A stretch of DNA of 64,000 nucleotides from Paenibacillus sp. PL2-23 (GTDB lineage Bacteria > Bacillota > Bacilli > Paenibacillales > Paenibacillaceae), in contig NZ_CP162129.1 of NCBI RefSeq assembly GCF_040834005.1, forward strand, positions 1,097,501 to 1,161,500, written 5' to 3'. The notes below the pieces were generated by a model. That model searched no databases. It had not been told where the DNA came from and was given only the letters and a program-made list of their open reading frames with translations. A program made the position numbers and the translations under genes. This document shows positions 33,479 to 42,259 of the stretch, one piece after another. How positions within the stretch are numbered: position 1 is the first letter of the stretch; the number at the start of each line of letters is the position of its first letter.

Positions 33479-33950
33479 CATTGACGTACTGCCAGATCTC
33501 GTAGGCTTGCTCTGAGCAGTTCACTGCGCTTTGCTGCATCAAGGAACGAAGCTGCGGATTCGCGCATTCCAGCGCCGCGATGATCTTCATCGATGCCGAT
33601 GCTTTGTGCATGCCAAGCATCGCACAAGCCACGTCGTGATCGTCGATCTGACGCGCGGACATATTCGGGCTTGCCATTGAGGGATTGTCGAGGCCATAAA
33701 CGGGCGAGAAGTTGCGAGGCGCACTGTACGGCGTGCCTTGCTGCATTGCTTGACCATTCAGCTGCTGAACGGTCTGTACCAGCTGGTTATAGCCGTTGAT
33801 AGCGAACTGCATTTGCTTGTCCATGATTTGAGCCAGTCTTGGATCTTTAGCGAATGGACGATACAGCTGCATCGTGTTAATCCCCGTAATCGCTGCAGAC
33901 AATACCTCGTGAATCTCCATTGTTTCGTGTGCGCCTAAATGAGCTGTCAA
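33456..33950 (-). CDS. CotF-like spore coat protein, C-terminus replaced by the TnpB element end
   Basis: A 164-residue coat-type protein: MTAHLGAHETMEIHEVLSAA, LYRPFAKDPRLAQIMDKQM, HDVACAMLGMHKASASMKII, QAYEIWQYVN. TTG 33950 is 7 bases from GGAGGAG and gives the usual short N-terminus; the longer frame to 34010 lacks a site. The last six residues (PHLTNV) and the stop are encoded by the right-end hairpin of the TnpB element. Relatives, as I recall them, usually end with a tyrosine/glutamine/proline-rich tail, so the natural end was lost. The protein may still work. Confidence 0.8.
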   Translation of the reverse strand: MTAHLGAHETMEIHEVLSAAITGINTMQLYRPFAKDPRLAQIMDKQMQFAINGYNQLVQTVQQLNGQAMQQGTPYSAPRNFSPVYGLDNPSMASPNMSARQIDDHDVACAMLGMHKASASMKIIAALECANPQLRSLMQQSAVNCSEQAYEIWQYVNDPHLTNV

Positions 33951-34125
33951 AATTAGACTCCTCCTCGAATAGCTGATGGGCTGTGTTGATTGTTGTTGAT
34001 TGAATGGCACCGCATTTAAAGTGCCTAAGTCGAATCGGAAATATACAGTCCTAGGCTGAAGGTTTTGTAAAGCTCGCTATTCGGGGATAGGGAAGGAAAC
34101 TAATTTAGATTAGTAAATGGAGCGA

Positions 34126-34355
34126 CTTGGAGAGCGACAGCCACACGAGGTGTCGTTATTGCAGAGTTGGAGCAGCTAGTATGTGCAACAGCGACACGTG
34201 GTGTCGCTGTTGGAGCAGAAGCGGCGTGCAGGAGAGCGACAGCCACACGAGGTGTCGTTATTGCAGCGTTGGAGCAGCTAATATGTGCAACAGCGACACG
34301 AGGTGTCGCTGTTGGAGCAGAAGCGGCGCCCAGCCGCGCGATAGCCACACGAATA
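34126..34355. repeat. 51-bp tandem repeat array A (102-bp paired units)
   Basis: The core GCGACACGAGGTGTCGC (or the variant GCCACACGAGGTGTCG) recurs at 34140, 34191, 34242 and 34293, exactly 51 bases apart, with a worn copy near 34344. Alternating spacers make a 102-bp higher-order unit. The same core and period form array B at 56.2-56.65 kb. On the minus strand the array is open and would encode TTPRVAVA-type 17-residue repeats, but no start site is convincing. Confidence 0.85.
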
Positions 34356-34391
34356 GCCGCGCGAGGAATCGTAGCGCCCGCGGTAACAACA

Positions 34392-35081
34392 CTACTTGCT
34401 GCGCGACTGCTCCACCAGCTTCCTGGCTTCGTGACGAGTCATAACTTGCAGCTTGCTGAGAATATTCGATACATTGTTGGCGACCGTCTTCGCGCTGATG
34501 TGAAGGCGGTCGGCAATCTGAGCGTTAGTATCGCCGCTTGCGATACGGGCCAGTATCTCGGCTTCGCGGCGGGTCAGCTCGGCGAAGGCCGGGTCTCGCA
34601 GCAGCTCGAAGCCGCCAATCGGCTGCTGATGCTCCGGCGCTGCTGTTGCGGGTGGCTGAGGCGCATGCGAGGCAAAAAAATGCATCATCCGCTCCGCGAT
34701 ACCTGTGCCGAACACAGCGCGGCCTGTTCCCACCATCCGGATCGCTTGCAGCAGCTCCTCCTCGTCGGCATCCTTCAGCACATAGCCCTTCGCGCCTACT
34801 CGCATAGCGGTAAACACGGACTGATCATCCTGATTCATGGTCAGGATCAGCACTTCTACGGATGGATGGAGCAGCTTAATCCGTTCGGTCGCTTCAATGC
34901 CATTCATGACCGGCATTCGTATATCCATCAGGATCAGATCCGGCAGCAGCTCGCCGGCCAGCCTCACCGCTTCCTCGCCATCGGACGCTTCTCCAACAAC
35001 CTCCAGATCATCCGTTGTCGCAAGCAAGCCGCGAACGCCGCTGCGAAACATAGGATGATCCTCGGCAATGATGATCTTCAT
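34392..35081 (-). CDS. NarL/LuxR-type response regulator
   Basis: A 229-residue protein. The receiver domain (residues ~1-120) has the acidic pair in IIIAEDHPMF, phospho-acceptor Asp in LILMDIRMPVMNG, Thr in LILTMN and Lys in YVLKDA. A linker follows (~130-160, rich in Pro/Ala/His), then a LuxR-type helix-turn-helix (LTRREAEILARIASGDTNAQ, KTVANNVSNILSKL). It lies 15 bases downstream of the histidine kinase gene, so the pair is one operon. Probable target: the divergent membrane gene at 37388. Confidence 0.93.
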   Translation of the reverse strand: MKIIIAEDHPMFRSGVRGLLATTDDLEVVGEASDGEEAVRLAGELLPDLILMDIRMPVMNGIEATERIKLLHPSVEVLILTMNQDDQSVFTAMRVGAKGYVLKDADEEELLQAIRMVGTGRAVFGTGIAERMMHFFASHAPQPPATAAPEHQQPIGGFELLRDPAFAELTRREAEILARIASGDTNAQIADRLHISAKTVANNVSNILSKLQVMTRHEARKLVEQSRSK

Positions 35082-35096
35082 TCGTATGAACCTCCT

Positions 35097-37205
35097 TTAC
35101 TGCAACGGGAACACCGCTCGCACTCGGGTGCCCCCGGCTTCCAGCCGTTCAATGGCACATTCCCCGCCTATCTCCGCAGCCCGCTCTCGCATGGAGATAA
35201 GGCCAATGCCGCCGGTCATGCCAGCCCATGCGGGACGTCGGACGGCTTCTACGCCGACCCCATTGTCGACCACCTCTACAAGCAGCCGCTTGTTGTCTGT
35301 AACAGCCAGCAAGACATGGCATTCTGTGGCGTCGGCATGCTTCACGACATTAACCAATGACTCCGTGACGATCCGATAGACCGCCACCTCCACAGCGGCG
35401 CGAAGCGCCGGCAGCTCCTGCGGCGCGTCAATCTGCATGCTCAGCCGCCTTGCTGTGCCATCCTCGACAAGCTGAGACGGCTTCGTCATTTCATCCATGC
35501 GAGCGCGAATGGCGCCGATTAATCCCAGCTCATCAAGCGCAGGCGGACGAAGGTCGTTCACCAGTGAACGAATGTCCTGCACGGTGGCGCGAATGACGTG
35601 TCCGAGCTCATCCATCTTGGCGACCGCCGCGGCAGGCTCCTTGTCGACGAATTTGCGCGCGACAGCCACGTTAATCGCCAGCGCAGCAAGGCGCGGCGCC
35701 AGATCGTCATGCAGGTTGTTGCGGATACGCCGCCGCTCTTCCTCTCGAGCAAGCACAAGCTTCTCCCGCGATTCCTGCAGATCCTCCGCAAGCCGCCTCA
35801 TTCCCTGGAGCATATCTGCATTGTTGACAAACGGTGCCGATTGCTGAAGAAGCACCTCGAGAAACTTATGATCCTCCGCCGAGAACGCTTCTCCTGTTGA
35901 GCGGCTGGCGGCATACAGCGTTCCGATCGACTGTCCTTGGTACATAATTGGAAAAGCGTGCAGCTCCAGCTCGTCCCGGCGTTCGCCCGCCGCGGCAAGC
36001 ATCGTCTCCTGCCCCTCAATATCTCTGGCAATGCCGGCATAGGGCAGACGAAGCGCAGTCTGGACCTGACGCGCAATCGCATTTAGCATGGCATCAGGAG
36101 CAAGCGGACGCATCATCTGACTGCCCAGCTCCAGAAGCACGGCGTAGGGATCATCGTGACGCCCCTTCATCAGTCGGTTCACCAGCTTCTGCAGCCATTC
36201 CCTCAGCGGCGCGAACAGAACCGCAACAAGCGCTGTTGCTGCCAGTGATACGGCATAGCTGCTCCATGTCACGAACAAGTTGCCCAGGTAAACCACCACG
36301 CCGGTGTACAGCAGCACAATACATACGGATAACGCACCATACACAATCGTCCGGTTCACAAGCGGATTAATGTCCCATAATCTGCGTCTGAGCACGGCAA
36401 GGGTGAGTGTAACGGGCAGCGCCGATAAACAGAGGTGCAAGGCTACATTCAGATAGAGATAATAGACGGCATTGCCCTTGTAAAAGTCGGGATCGAACAG
36501 CATGCTGATAACGGAGAAGCCCATGAAGCAGACGGCGACACCGTAGACGACCCACTTGGTTTGCTGTCGCTGCTCGGGTGAAGAGACGCGTCTGAAGCGA
36601 TGCACCTGAGCATAGATGAGCAGCAATGTGGTTATGGAGTACCATACCAGTTGAAGGATTAAAGGAACGTTAAGCTTCCGCCATATACTCCCTTCCAAAA
36701 AAATATTGGCAATATCGACAAGAGCGATGAATGCCATGGGATACTTCGTCCATGCGGGGACGAACCGGCCGTTCGGGAATAGCAGACAGAAGAGAGAAAT
36801 CGCGATCCAGCCGATCGCCGCTACTCCGTAAAACCAATATTTCGAGAATAGCGAGCCATCCGCCCCAACCGCTGCAAGCGAAGGGAAGGAGGTTCCGAAA
36901 GCGATCATCGCAAGCGCGGCGAGCAGCCCCATCGGCTCGCGGGAGCTTTTCCACAGCAGAATCAGGGCAGCGGAATAGAACACCGTTGTAATGAAGACAT
37001 CAATTACGACATGGAGTAGAGCGACTTCCGTTACGGTTAAGCTGCCCGGCTCCAGGATTAGTGGTGGAACCGATACGCCGCAGCCATTCTCAATACAAGT
37101 CGTCACCAGCTTGTCATAATAGACCGGAACACAGCCTGCATAGATGGACGCCGTGACCACAAAAAACAATCCGATCAGAATCTGAACCATTCTAATTTTT
37201 CCCAT
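35097..37205 (-). CDS. Membrane-bound sensor histidine kinase (HisKA_3)
   Basis: About 702 residues. The N-terminal third has roughly eight membrane segments plus a small extracytoplasmic part with cysteines (VTTCIENGCGVSVPPL). A GAF-like domain lies at ~390-500 (IARQVQTALRLPYAGIARDI). The dimerisation helix follows, with phospho-His in REEERRRIRNNLHDDLAPRL, then an HATPase with VDNGVGVE and GGIGLISMRERA. The start is uncertain: the frame opens at 37232, ATG 37205 and ATG 37190 are alternatives, and none has a strong ribosome site. The ligand is unknown. Confidence 0.9.
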   Translation of the reverse strand: MGKIRMVQILIGLFFVVTASIYAGCVPVYYDKLVTTCIENGCGVSVPPLILEPGSLTVTEVALLHVVIDVFITTVFYSAALILLWKSSREPMGLLAALAMIAFGTSFPSLAAVGADGSLFSKYWFYGVAAIGWIAISLFCLLFPNGRFVPAWTKYPMAFIALVDIANIFLEGSIWRKLNVPLILQLVWYSITTLLLIYAQVHRFRRVSSPEQRQQTKWVVYGVAVCFMGFSVISMLFDPDFYKGNAVYYLYLNVALHLCLSALPVTLTLAVLRRRLWDINPLVNRTIVYGALSVCIVLLYTGVVVYLGNLFVTWSSYAVSLAATALVAVLFAPLREWLQKLVNRLMKGRHDDPYAVLLELGSQMMRPLAPDAMLNAIARQVQTALRLPYAGIARDIEGQETMLAAAGERRDELELHAFPIMYQGQSIGTLYAASRSTGEAFSAEDHKFLEVLLQQSAPFVNNADMLQGMRRLAEDLQESREKLVLAREEERRRIRNNLHDDLAPRLAALAINVAVARKFVDKEPAAAVAKMDELGHVIRATVQDIRSLVNDLRPPALDELGLIGAIRARMDEMTKPSQLVEDGTARRLSMQIDAPQELPALRAAVEVAVYRIVTESLVNVVKHADATECHVLLAVTDNKRLLVEVVDNGVGVEAVRRPAWAGMTGGIGLISMRERAAEIGGECAIERLEAGGTRVRAVFPLQ

Positions 37206-37266
37206 GACTATAATTATAGCGACGATAGCCACAATTGGATACGAAATTCTAACGGAGCTTCCCGGT

Positions 37267-37284
37267 CTTCCCGAATTCGGGAAG
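37267..37284. promoter_or_regulatory. Perfect 18-bp palindrome between kinase and divergent membrane gene
   Basis: CTTCCCGAATTCGGGAAG, a perfect inverted repeat in the 180-base divergent region. A likely operator for the neighbouring response regulator or another dimeric regulator; no T run follows, so it is not a terminator. Confidence 0.6.
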
Positions 37285-37387
37285 CCATATTTCCTGAGAA
37301 AAGGGGAAGTTCATGCCCTGCCGTTTGCTATTCCCAAGATAGTAGGATGAAGTCATGGTAATCACATCAATCGAAGAGGTGAATGTA

Positions 37388-37981
37388 ATGAACGTGTACA
37401 AAGGATTGAAAGGGCTGGGCATCATCTGTTTGCTGGCCGGCATTGCAAGAATGGGGATGACGCCGACGGCGTTAGTCTGGGGGACGGACAGTCCGCAAGA
37501 ATTAACATTCGGTTATATAGCGTGCATCCTCATGGCAGTCGGCACGATCGCCGGCTACCTCGCGCAGCCGAAGGAGATTGGCATGCTTGGATTTATTAGC
37601 GTGCTGGGCATGTCGATTAGCAATGTGCTGACGACTGCGCTTGTATTCATGGTATTCGTAACCGGCTCTGCAGGACCGATGCCGGAGGGACCCCTGGTAG
37701 GCCTGACCCAACTCGGAAGCATGGTTGGCTTGTTGCTCGGAACGCTGCTCTTCGCTATCGTGACCTTCCGCGCCAAAGTGTTCCCGCGATGGGTTCCCAT
37801 TCTGTTCGTCGCCAACATCCTGAGCATATTCCTGCCTCTGGAAGACAACGTCTACGTAGCGGCTTTCTGGGGTCTTGCTTATGTCGGCCTGGGCTTCTGC
37901 ATTGTGACCGGCAGAATGACGCCGCGTTCCGTACAGGAAGAGCAAGCTGCTAGCAAAGCTAGCCAAGCCATTCATTCATAG
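37388..37981 (+). CDS. Multipass membrane protein of unknown function
   Basis: A 197-residue protein with about six membrane segments (GLGIICLLAGIARMGM, FGYIACILMAVGTIAGYL, MSISNVLTTALVFMVFV, VGLLLGTLLFAIVTF, VPILFVANILSIFLPL, VAAFWGLAYVGLGFCIV) and a charged C-terminal tail. No named family recognised. ATG 37388 is 7 bases from GAAGAGGTGA; the longer frame from 37355 is unlikely. It is divergent to the histidine kinase with a palindrome between them, so it is a candidate target or sensing partner of that system. Confidence 0.75.
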   Translation: MNVYKGLKGLGIICLLAGIARMGMTPTALVWGTDSPQELTFGYIACILMAVGTIAGYLAQPKEIGMLGFISVLGMSISNVLTTALVFMVFVTGSAGPMPEGPLVGLTQLGSMVGLLLGTLLFAIVTFRAKVFPRWVPILFVANILSIFLPLEDNVYVAAFWGLAYVGLGFCIVTGRMTPRSVQEEQAASKASQAIHS

Positions 37982-37990
37982 AATTAACCG

Positions 37991-38036
37991 GGGAGGATGC
38001 TCGTTTTTCACACAGGTGAAAAAAGTTCATCCTCCT
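37991..38036 (+). terminator. Long hairpin terminator
   Basis: GAGGATG and CATCCTC outer arms, with TTTTTCAC/GTGAAAAA inner arms around a four-base loop. It ends the membrane-protein gene; the long T run is inside the stem, so it may also work as a stability element. Confidence 0.65.
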
Positions 38037-38116
38037 CAGCTATTAGGAGGAGGCGTATACTTCAATTGACTTAAGGCGACTAGCCGCATAGCACTGAACT
38101 GAAAAAGGAGGCCATT

Positions 38117-41100
38117 ATGAAACGTATAGTATCCGCAATCCTGTTAAGCGCGACCTTGCTTGTCCAGACGGCATGGCCGAGCGCAGTTGCTTCGCCATTC
38201 GAACAGAAGACGACTCCGCTTAGCTTGTCGGAGCAGGAGCCCAATAACTCACCGGACGGCAACGAACGGTATTTGCTTGAAGGCGGCGAGAGCTTCGTCT
38301 TCACGGGAGATGTCAGCGGACGAGGGTATATCGACGATCCGATCGATTATTATTCGTTCCAGGCTAAGCGAACAGGATATATGAGCGTCAAGCTGCAGGA
38401 GACGGCCACGGCAAATCTGATGGTGATGGACATTGTCGATGAATCCGGCAACGAAATGGACAATGATCATCCCAATCACCTCTATGAAATTGATAATGTC
38501 CGACTGGTGGAAGGACACCTCTATCACGTGCGGGTATCGGTACGCGAGGACATGGTCGGCAGCGAATTCCATTACCTTCTGCAGGTCGGATTCCAAGCGC
38601 AGCCGGCCCCTGTGGACACTTTTGAACCGAATGACGCAAGAGAATCCGCAGCTCTGACGACGCTGGGACAATCACCTGCGGGGAAGCTGGAAGGGACAAT
38701 CGACTCGGCTGAGGATCAGGACTGGTACCAGTTCGAGACGACCGATTCGGGCTACTATAATCTGCATCTGCACAACGTTCCCGAAGGTGTGGAATATGAC
38801 TTCCAATTATATAACAGCAATGGAGAATGGCTGGCGTCTACCAAGAATCGTCCTGGCAAAATCATGTACAACGTGCATGGAAGCAGGGGGCAAACCTTCT
38901 TCGTGCAGGTGTATGCTTCGAGAGGCTATGATCCTAACGACACGTATGTGCTGGAGAGAACGTTCACATCCAGCTATAACATGGAAGCCGGTGACATGCA
39001 CGAATGGAACAATAGCTTGCAGACGGCTTCCATAACGACGCTTGGCCAATCGGCGTCCGGCATTGGCCAAGGAACGATTCACGTGGCAGAGGATCAGGAT
39101 TGGTATGCCGTGGAGCTGGCGCAGTCCGGCAACTTCCAGGTGGGATTGGCGCTGGCGCCTACGGAGAATTACCACATCGCTTTGTATGAGGCGGACGGAG
39201 ATGCTCTCTACTCGACGGCATCCTTCGAAGAGCATGAGCCGAAGATGCTTCCGTACCATTTTGGAGCTCGTGGAGACGTGTTCTATGTCAAAGTCTTTAC
39301 CGAAGCAGGTTATGCCGCTCCGCACGAGGATTATGAAATTGAATGGATCCAAATCGGCGGCGACAGCTATGAGCCTAACAATACCAAAGCGTCCTATACA
39401 CCTACGAAGCTCGGGCAATCGAATGGTGCTTCTATCTCCGCTACTCTGCATAATCAGCAAGATGTGGATTGGTATTCGTTGTCCGCTTATACGACGGGCT
39501 ACTTCGCCATTGACATGAACAGGATGCCGCTAGCGGGTTATGCCATGAAGCTTTACGACGAGTCCATGCAAGAGGTGGGGGTGAGCAGCCTCGTTAACGG
39601 CAAACCACAAATTAATGACGTTTTCGGAAAAAAAGGCCAACCGTTCTATCTCAAGGTGTATACGGAGGCAATCGGATCGGCGAGTCCCCATCCTTATGAA
39701 ATCACGATGTACGTAGGCGGCTCCAGCTTGACCAGGAATGAATCGGAGAGCAATGATTCCTTTCACACAGCGAATATGCTGAAGGAAGAGGTCGATATGC
39801 TGGGCTCGCTCTCGACATCGGAGGACAGGGACTATTTTAAATTCCAGGCTGGCGGCGCAGGCAAGGTGCATTTCGCTTTGGAAGGTCCCGCGGATCGCGA
39901 TTACAATCTCGTCGTATACGATGAGGATAAGAAGAAAATCGGGGAATCGAGAATGCCCGGGAATCAAGCGGACTATGTCTTCGACGTGCCGGTTAACAAT
40001 AATGAAGTGTATGCCGTGGTGTACCCTGCTTTCGGCTCGCAGACGGGCTCACAGGGAGGTTATCGTCTGAAGACCTTCTACAGAGGCGTGGCGACAGATT
40101 CGTACGAGAATAACGATACGATGGCCAAAGCGACGGAGGCGAGCGTGACGACAGGCTATCCGCGAACGTTCAACGGCACCATTCATGCAGCGGGAGATGT
40201 CGACTTCTACAAGGTGACGAACAACGAATTGCCTTACGATCTTCAGCTCAGTCTGACGGGTATCCCCGTGGGTGCAAATTATGATATTTCCTTATTTGAC
40301 AACGAAAATAATCTGGTGGCCCTATCCAAAAACGCTGCTAACAAGGATGAAAGCATCTCAATCATCATTCCGAAAAACAAAACGTATTATATTAAGGTTT
40401 TCTCTGCGGATGGAGGCTTTCATAAGGATCACGCTTACCAATTAACCGTGAAAAACGGCGGCACTGCTCCTATCATCATCGTTCCCGGGTTCGGGGGTAC
40501 CGCATTGTTCGGCAATGATCCCACCTTCTTCGGTATGGAAATTAATTTGTGGATGAATTTGAACATTGCGAATACGGCCAAATTCCTGCGTCAAAATTAT
40601 TATTCAAGCAAAGTAGAGGCTGAAATCGGGGCTCATTTCCGAGACAGAGAGGCGGGACTCTGGGATATCGCAGACGTCGCGCCGGAATATACGCTCGGAG
40701 GAGACGATGAATATTTTAAAGACATGATCAAGGATTTGAAGGCTGAGGGGTACGTTGCCGGACGCACGTTATTCGGGCTTCCTTATAACTTTCTTAGAGA
40801 CAACACAGAAGCGGCCGAAGCTCTCAAGAAAAGAATAGATCTTGCCATCGAGAAGAGCGGCTCTAGCAAAGTGATGCTGATCTCTCATAGCAACGGCGGG
40901 CTTGTTATCAAAGAAGCGGTCTATGACCCGGCATATGAGCAAAAGGTCGGCAAATGGGTCACGTTGGGAACACCATGGCTCGGAGCTGCCGCTTCCATGA
41001 AGGCGTGGATCGACGGCTACGATCTGGACATTCCGATTCTTCCGAATTCGTTAGGCCGCGAGCTTGCTATGCATTCGCCATCGGCTTACGGCTTGCTTCC

Positions 41101-42142
41101 ATCAGATGTATATTTTAGATTAACGTACGGCGAAGTGTTGAAGTACAACAAGAAGAACAGTGACGTATTCGGAGACTATTACCCTGTGTATATTGAAGAA
41201 TATGATCAGATGGCAGATTTTCTCTCTAAGGTTAACGATGGTCCCGGCTACCTGGATTTTCAGGAGAGATTGCTGGAGAAAGCCCGTTACAAGCACATGT
41301 TTTATTATGACTACATCTCCACCGATATTCCGCTTTATATTATTTTCGGAGATGAGACAAGAACAATCGACGGCTACACGTATGATATGCCTATCTATCA
41401 AGAGTCGGAGCTTGCCGATAACGAAGGCACAATTATACCCCTGTATGTAGTTGGTGACGGCACGGTACCTCTTATCAGCAGCAGGGGAACGAGCAAACAT
41501 GAAGTGGGTACAAACAATACGACGATCTACCGCGTAACCGGAGTTACGCATATGCCGCTTGTAAAAGATGAGCGAAACCGCCTGCAAGTCAAGCAAATAC
41601 TCATTTTCGGGAACGAGGACCCCGTCGCTGATCTCTCGCTCCATGCTCGCTACAATTATACGTCTCTCGCATACGAGCAAGGGGGAAGGGCAATCACAAC
41701 AGCAACAGCCGTGGAAACAGCCGACAAGGTCACCGCGACAGTATTTGCAGTGCCGCTTAAGGGTGCGGAATCCGTCCTGACGGTAACGTTGAAGAACGGC
41801 GAGCAAACCATCATCAGGCTGAACGCGGACAACACGTATTCCGTTGACAAACAAGCTGCTGACGTGACGATTGACAGCTTAGGCTCTAATTTGTGGATTT
41901 CGACTCCCGTCGACCAAGGCACAACCTTAAGCTGGACCGGCGCAAGCTTAGATGGAACGAGGGTATACGATCTTAGGAACGGCGTCTACCTGACGTCTTA
42001 TGAGGTTCAAATCACCAATCATTACAAAGCGTTTACGGTCATTAACTCCGTAGCGCAGCCAAATCCATTAAGGGGTGTGCACGTAGAAGAGAAGCCTGTA
42101 CATGAGACAGGAGCCTCCGAAGCGCCCGCCGAAACCTATTAA
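38117..42142 (+). CDS. Giant secreted LCAT-like lipase/acyl hydrolase with six PPC-type repeats
   Basis: A 1341-residue secreted protein. Signal peptide (MKRIVSAILLSATLLVQTAW, cleavage near AVA-SP). Six pre-peptidase-like (PPC) beta domains follow between ~55 and ~790, each with a variant of AEDQDWYQFE (IDDPIDYYSF, AEDQDWYQF, AEDQDWYAV, QQDVDWYSL, SEDRDYFKF, AGDVDFYKV). Then comes an alpha/beta hydrolase domain: IIIVPGFGGTALFG, nucleophile Ser925 in LISHSNGGLV, TLGTPWLGA, VVGDGTVPL and VTHMPLV (probable Asp and His region), as in the lecithin:cholesterol acyltransferase family. The last ~180 residues are beta-rich and unassigned. AAAGGAGG precedes the ATG. Substrate unknown. Confidence 0.9.
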   Translation: MKRIVSAILLSATLLVQTAWPSAVASPFEQKTTPLSLSEQEPNNSPDGNERYLLEGGESFVFTGDVSGRGYIDDPIDYYSFQAKRTGYMSVKLQETATANLMVMDIVDESGNEMDNDHPNHLYEIDNVRLVEGHLYHVRVSVREDMVGSEFHYLLQVGFQAQPAPVDTFEPNDARESAALTTLGQSPAGKLEGTIDSAEDQDWYQFETTDSGYYNLHLHNVPEGVEYDFQLYNSNGEWLASTKNRPGKIMYNVHGSRGQTFFVQVYASRGYDPNDTYVLERTFTSSYNMEAGDMHEWNNSLQTASITTLGQSASGIGQGTIHVAEDQDWYAVELAQSGNFQVGLALAPTENYHIALYEADGDALYSTASFEEHEPKMLPYHFGARGDVFYVKVFTEAGYAAPHEDYEIEWIQIGGDSYEPNNTKASYTPTKLGQSNGASISATLHNQQDVDWYSLSAYTTGYFAIDMNRMPLAGYAMKLYDESMQEVGVSSLVNGKPQINDVFGKKGQPFYLKVYTEAIGSASPHPYEITMYVGGSSLTRNESESNDSFHTANMLKEEVDMLGSLSTSEDRDYFKFQAGGAGKVHFALEGPADRDYNLVVYDEDKKKIGESRMPGNQADYVFDVPVNNNEVYAVVYPAFGSQTGSQGGYRLKTFYRGVATDSYENNDTMAKATEASVTTGYPRTFNGTIHAAGDVDFYKVTNNELPYDLQLSLTGIPVGANYDISLFDNENNLVALSKNAANKDESISIIIPKNKTYYIKVFSADGGFHKDHAYQLTVKNGGTAPIIIVPGFGGTALFGNDPTFFGMEINLWMNLNIANTAKFLRQNYYSSKVEAEIGAHFRDREAGLWDIADVAPEYTLGGDDEYFKDMIKDLKAEGYVAGRTLFGLPYNFLRDNTEAAEALKKRIDLAIEKSGSSKVMLISHSNGGLVIKEAVYDPAYEQKVGKWVTLGTPWLGAAASMKAWIDGYDLDIPILPNSLGRELAMHSPSAYGLLPSDVYFRLTYGEVLKYNKKNSDVFGDYYPVYIEEYDQMADFLSKVNDGPGYLDFQERLLEKARYKHMFYYDYISTDIPLYIIFGDETRTIDGYTYDMPIYQESELADNEGTIIPLYVVGDGTVPLISSRGTSKHEVGTNNTTIYRVTGVTHMPLVKDERNRLQVKQILIFGNEDPVADLSLHARYNYTSLAYEQGGRAITTATAVETADKVTATVFAVPLKGAESVLTVTLKNGEQTIIRLNADNTYSVDKQAADVTIDSLGSNLWISTPVDQGTTLSWTGASLDGTRVYDLRNGVYLTSYEVQITNHYKAFTVINSVAQPNPLRGVHVEEKPVHETGASEAPAETY

Positions 42143-42145
42143 TGA

Positions 42146-42190
42146 GAAAGGCCTGATCGCCATCCCGGATGGCGGATCAGGCCTTTCGTT
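42146..42190 (+). terminator. Rho-independent terminator
   Basis: GAAAGGCCTGATC and GATCAGGCCTTTC arms with an inner CCATCCCGGATGG hairpin, then GTTT. It separates the convergent hydrolase and LacI genes. Confidence 0.8.
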
Positions 42191-42259
42191 TACCACTATC
42201 CTGCATCTAAACGCGGTCGCTCATCTCTGAATGGCCTCGATAGAGGGTTTCTCATCGTC

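Noticed and set aside
34126..34355. CRISPR array at the 51-bp repeats
   Set aside because: The spacers are themselves repeated rather than unique, and there are no cas genes; this is a tandem repeat.
34167..35360. A 397-codon plus-strand frame through array A and the response regulator
   Set aside because: Overlaps the clear response regulator in antisense and has no start site.
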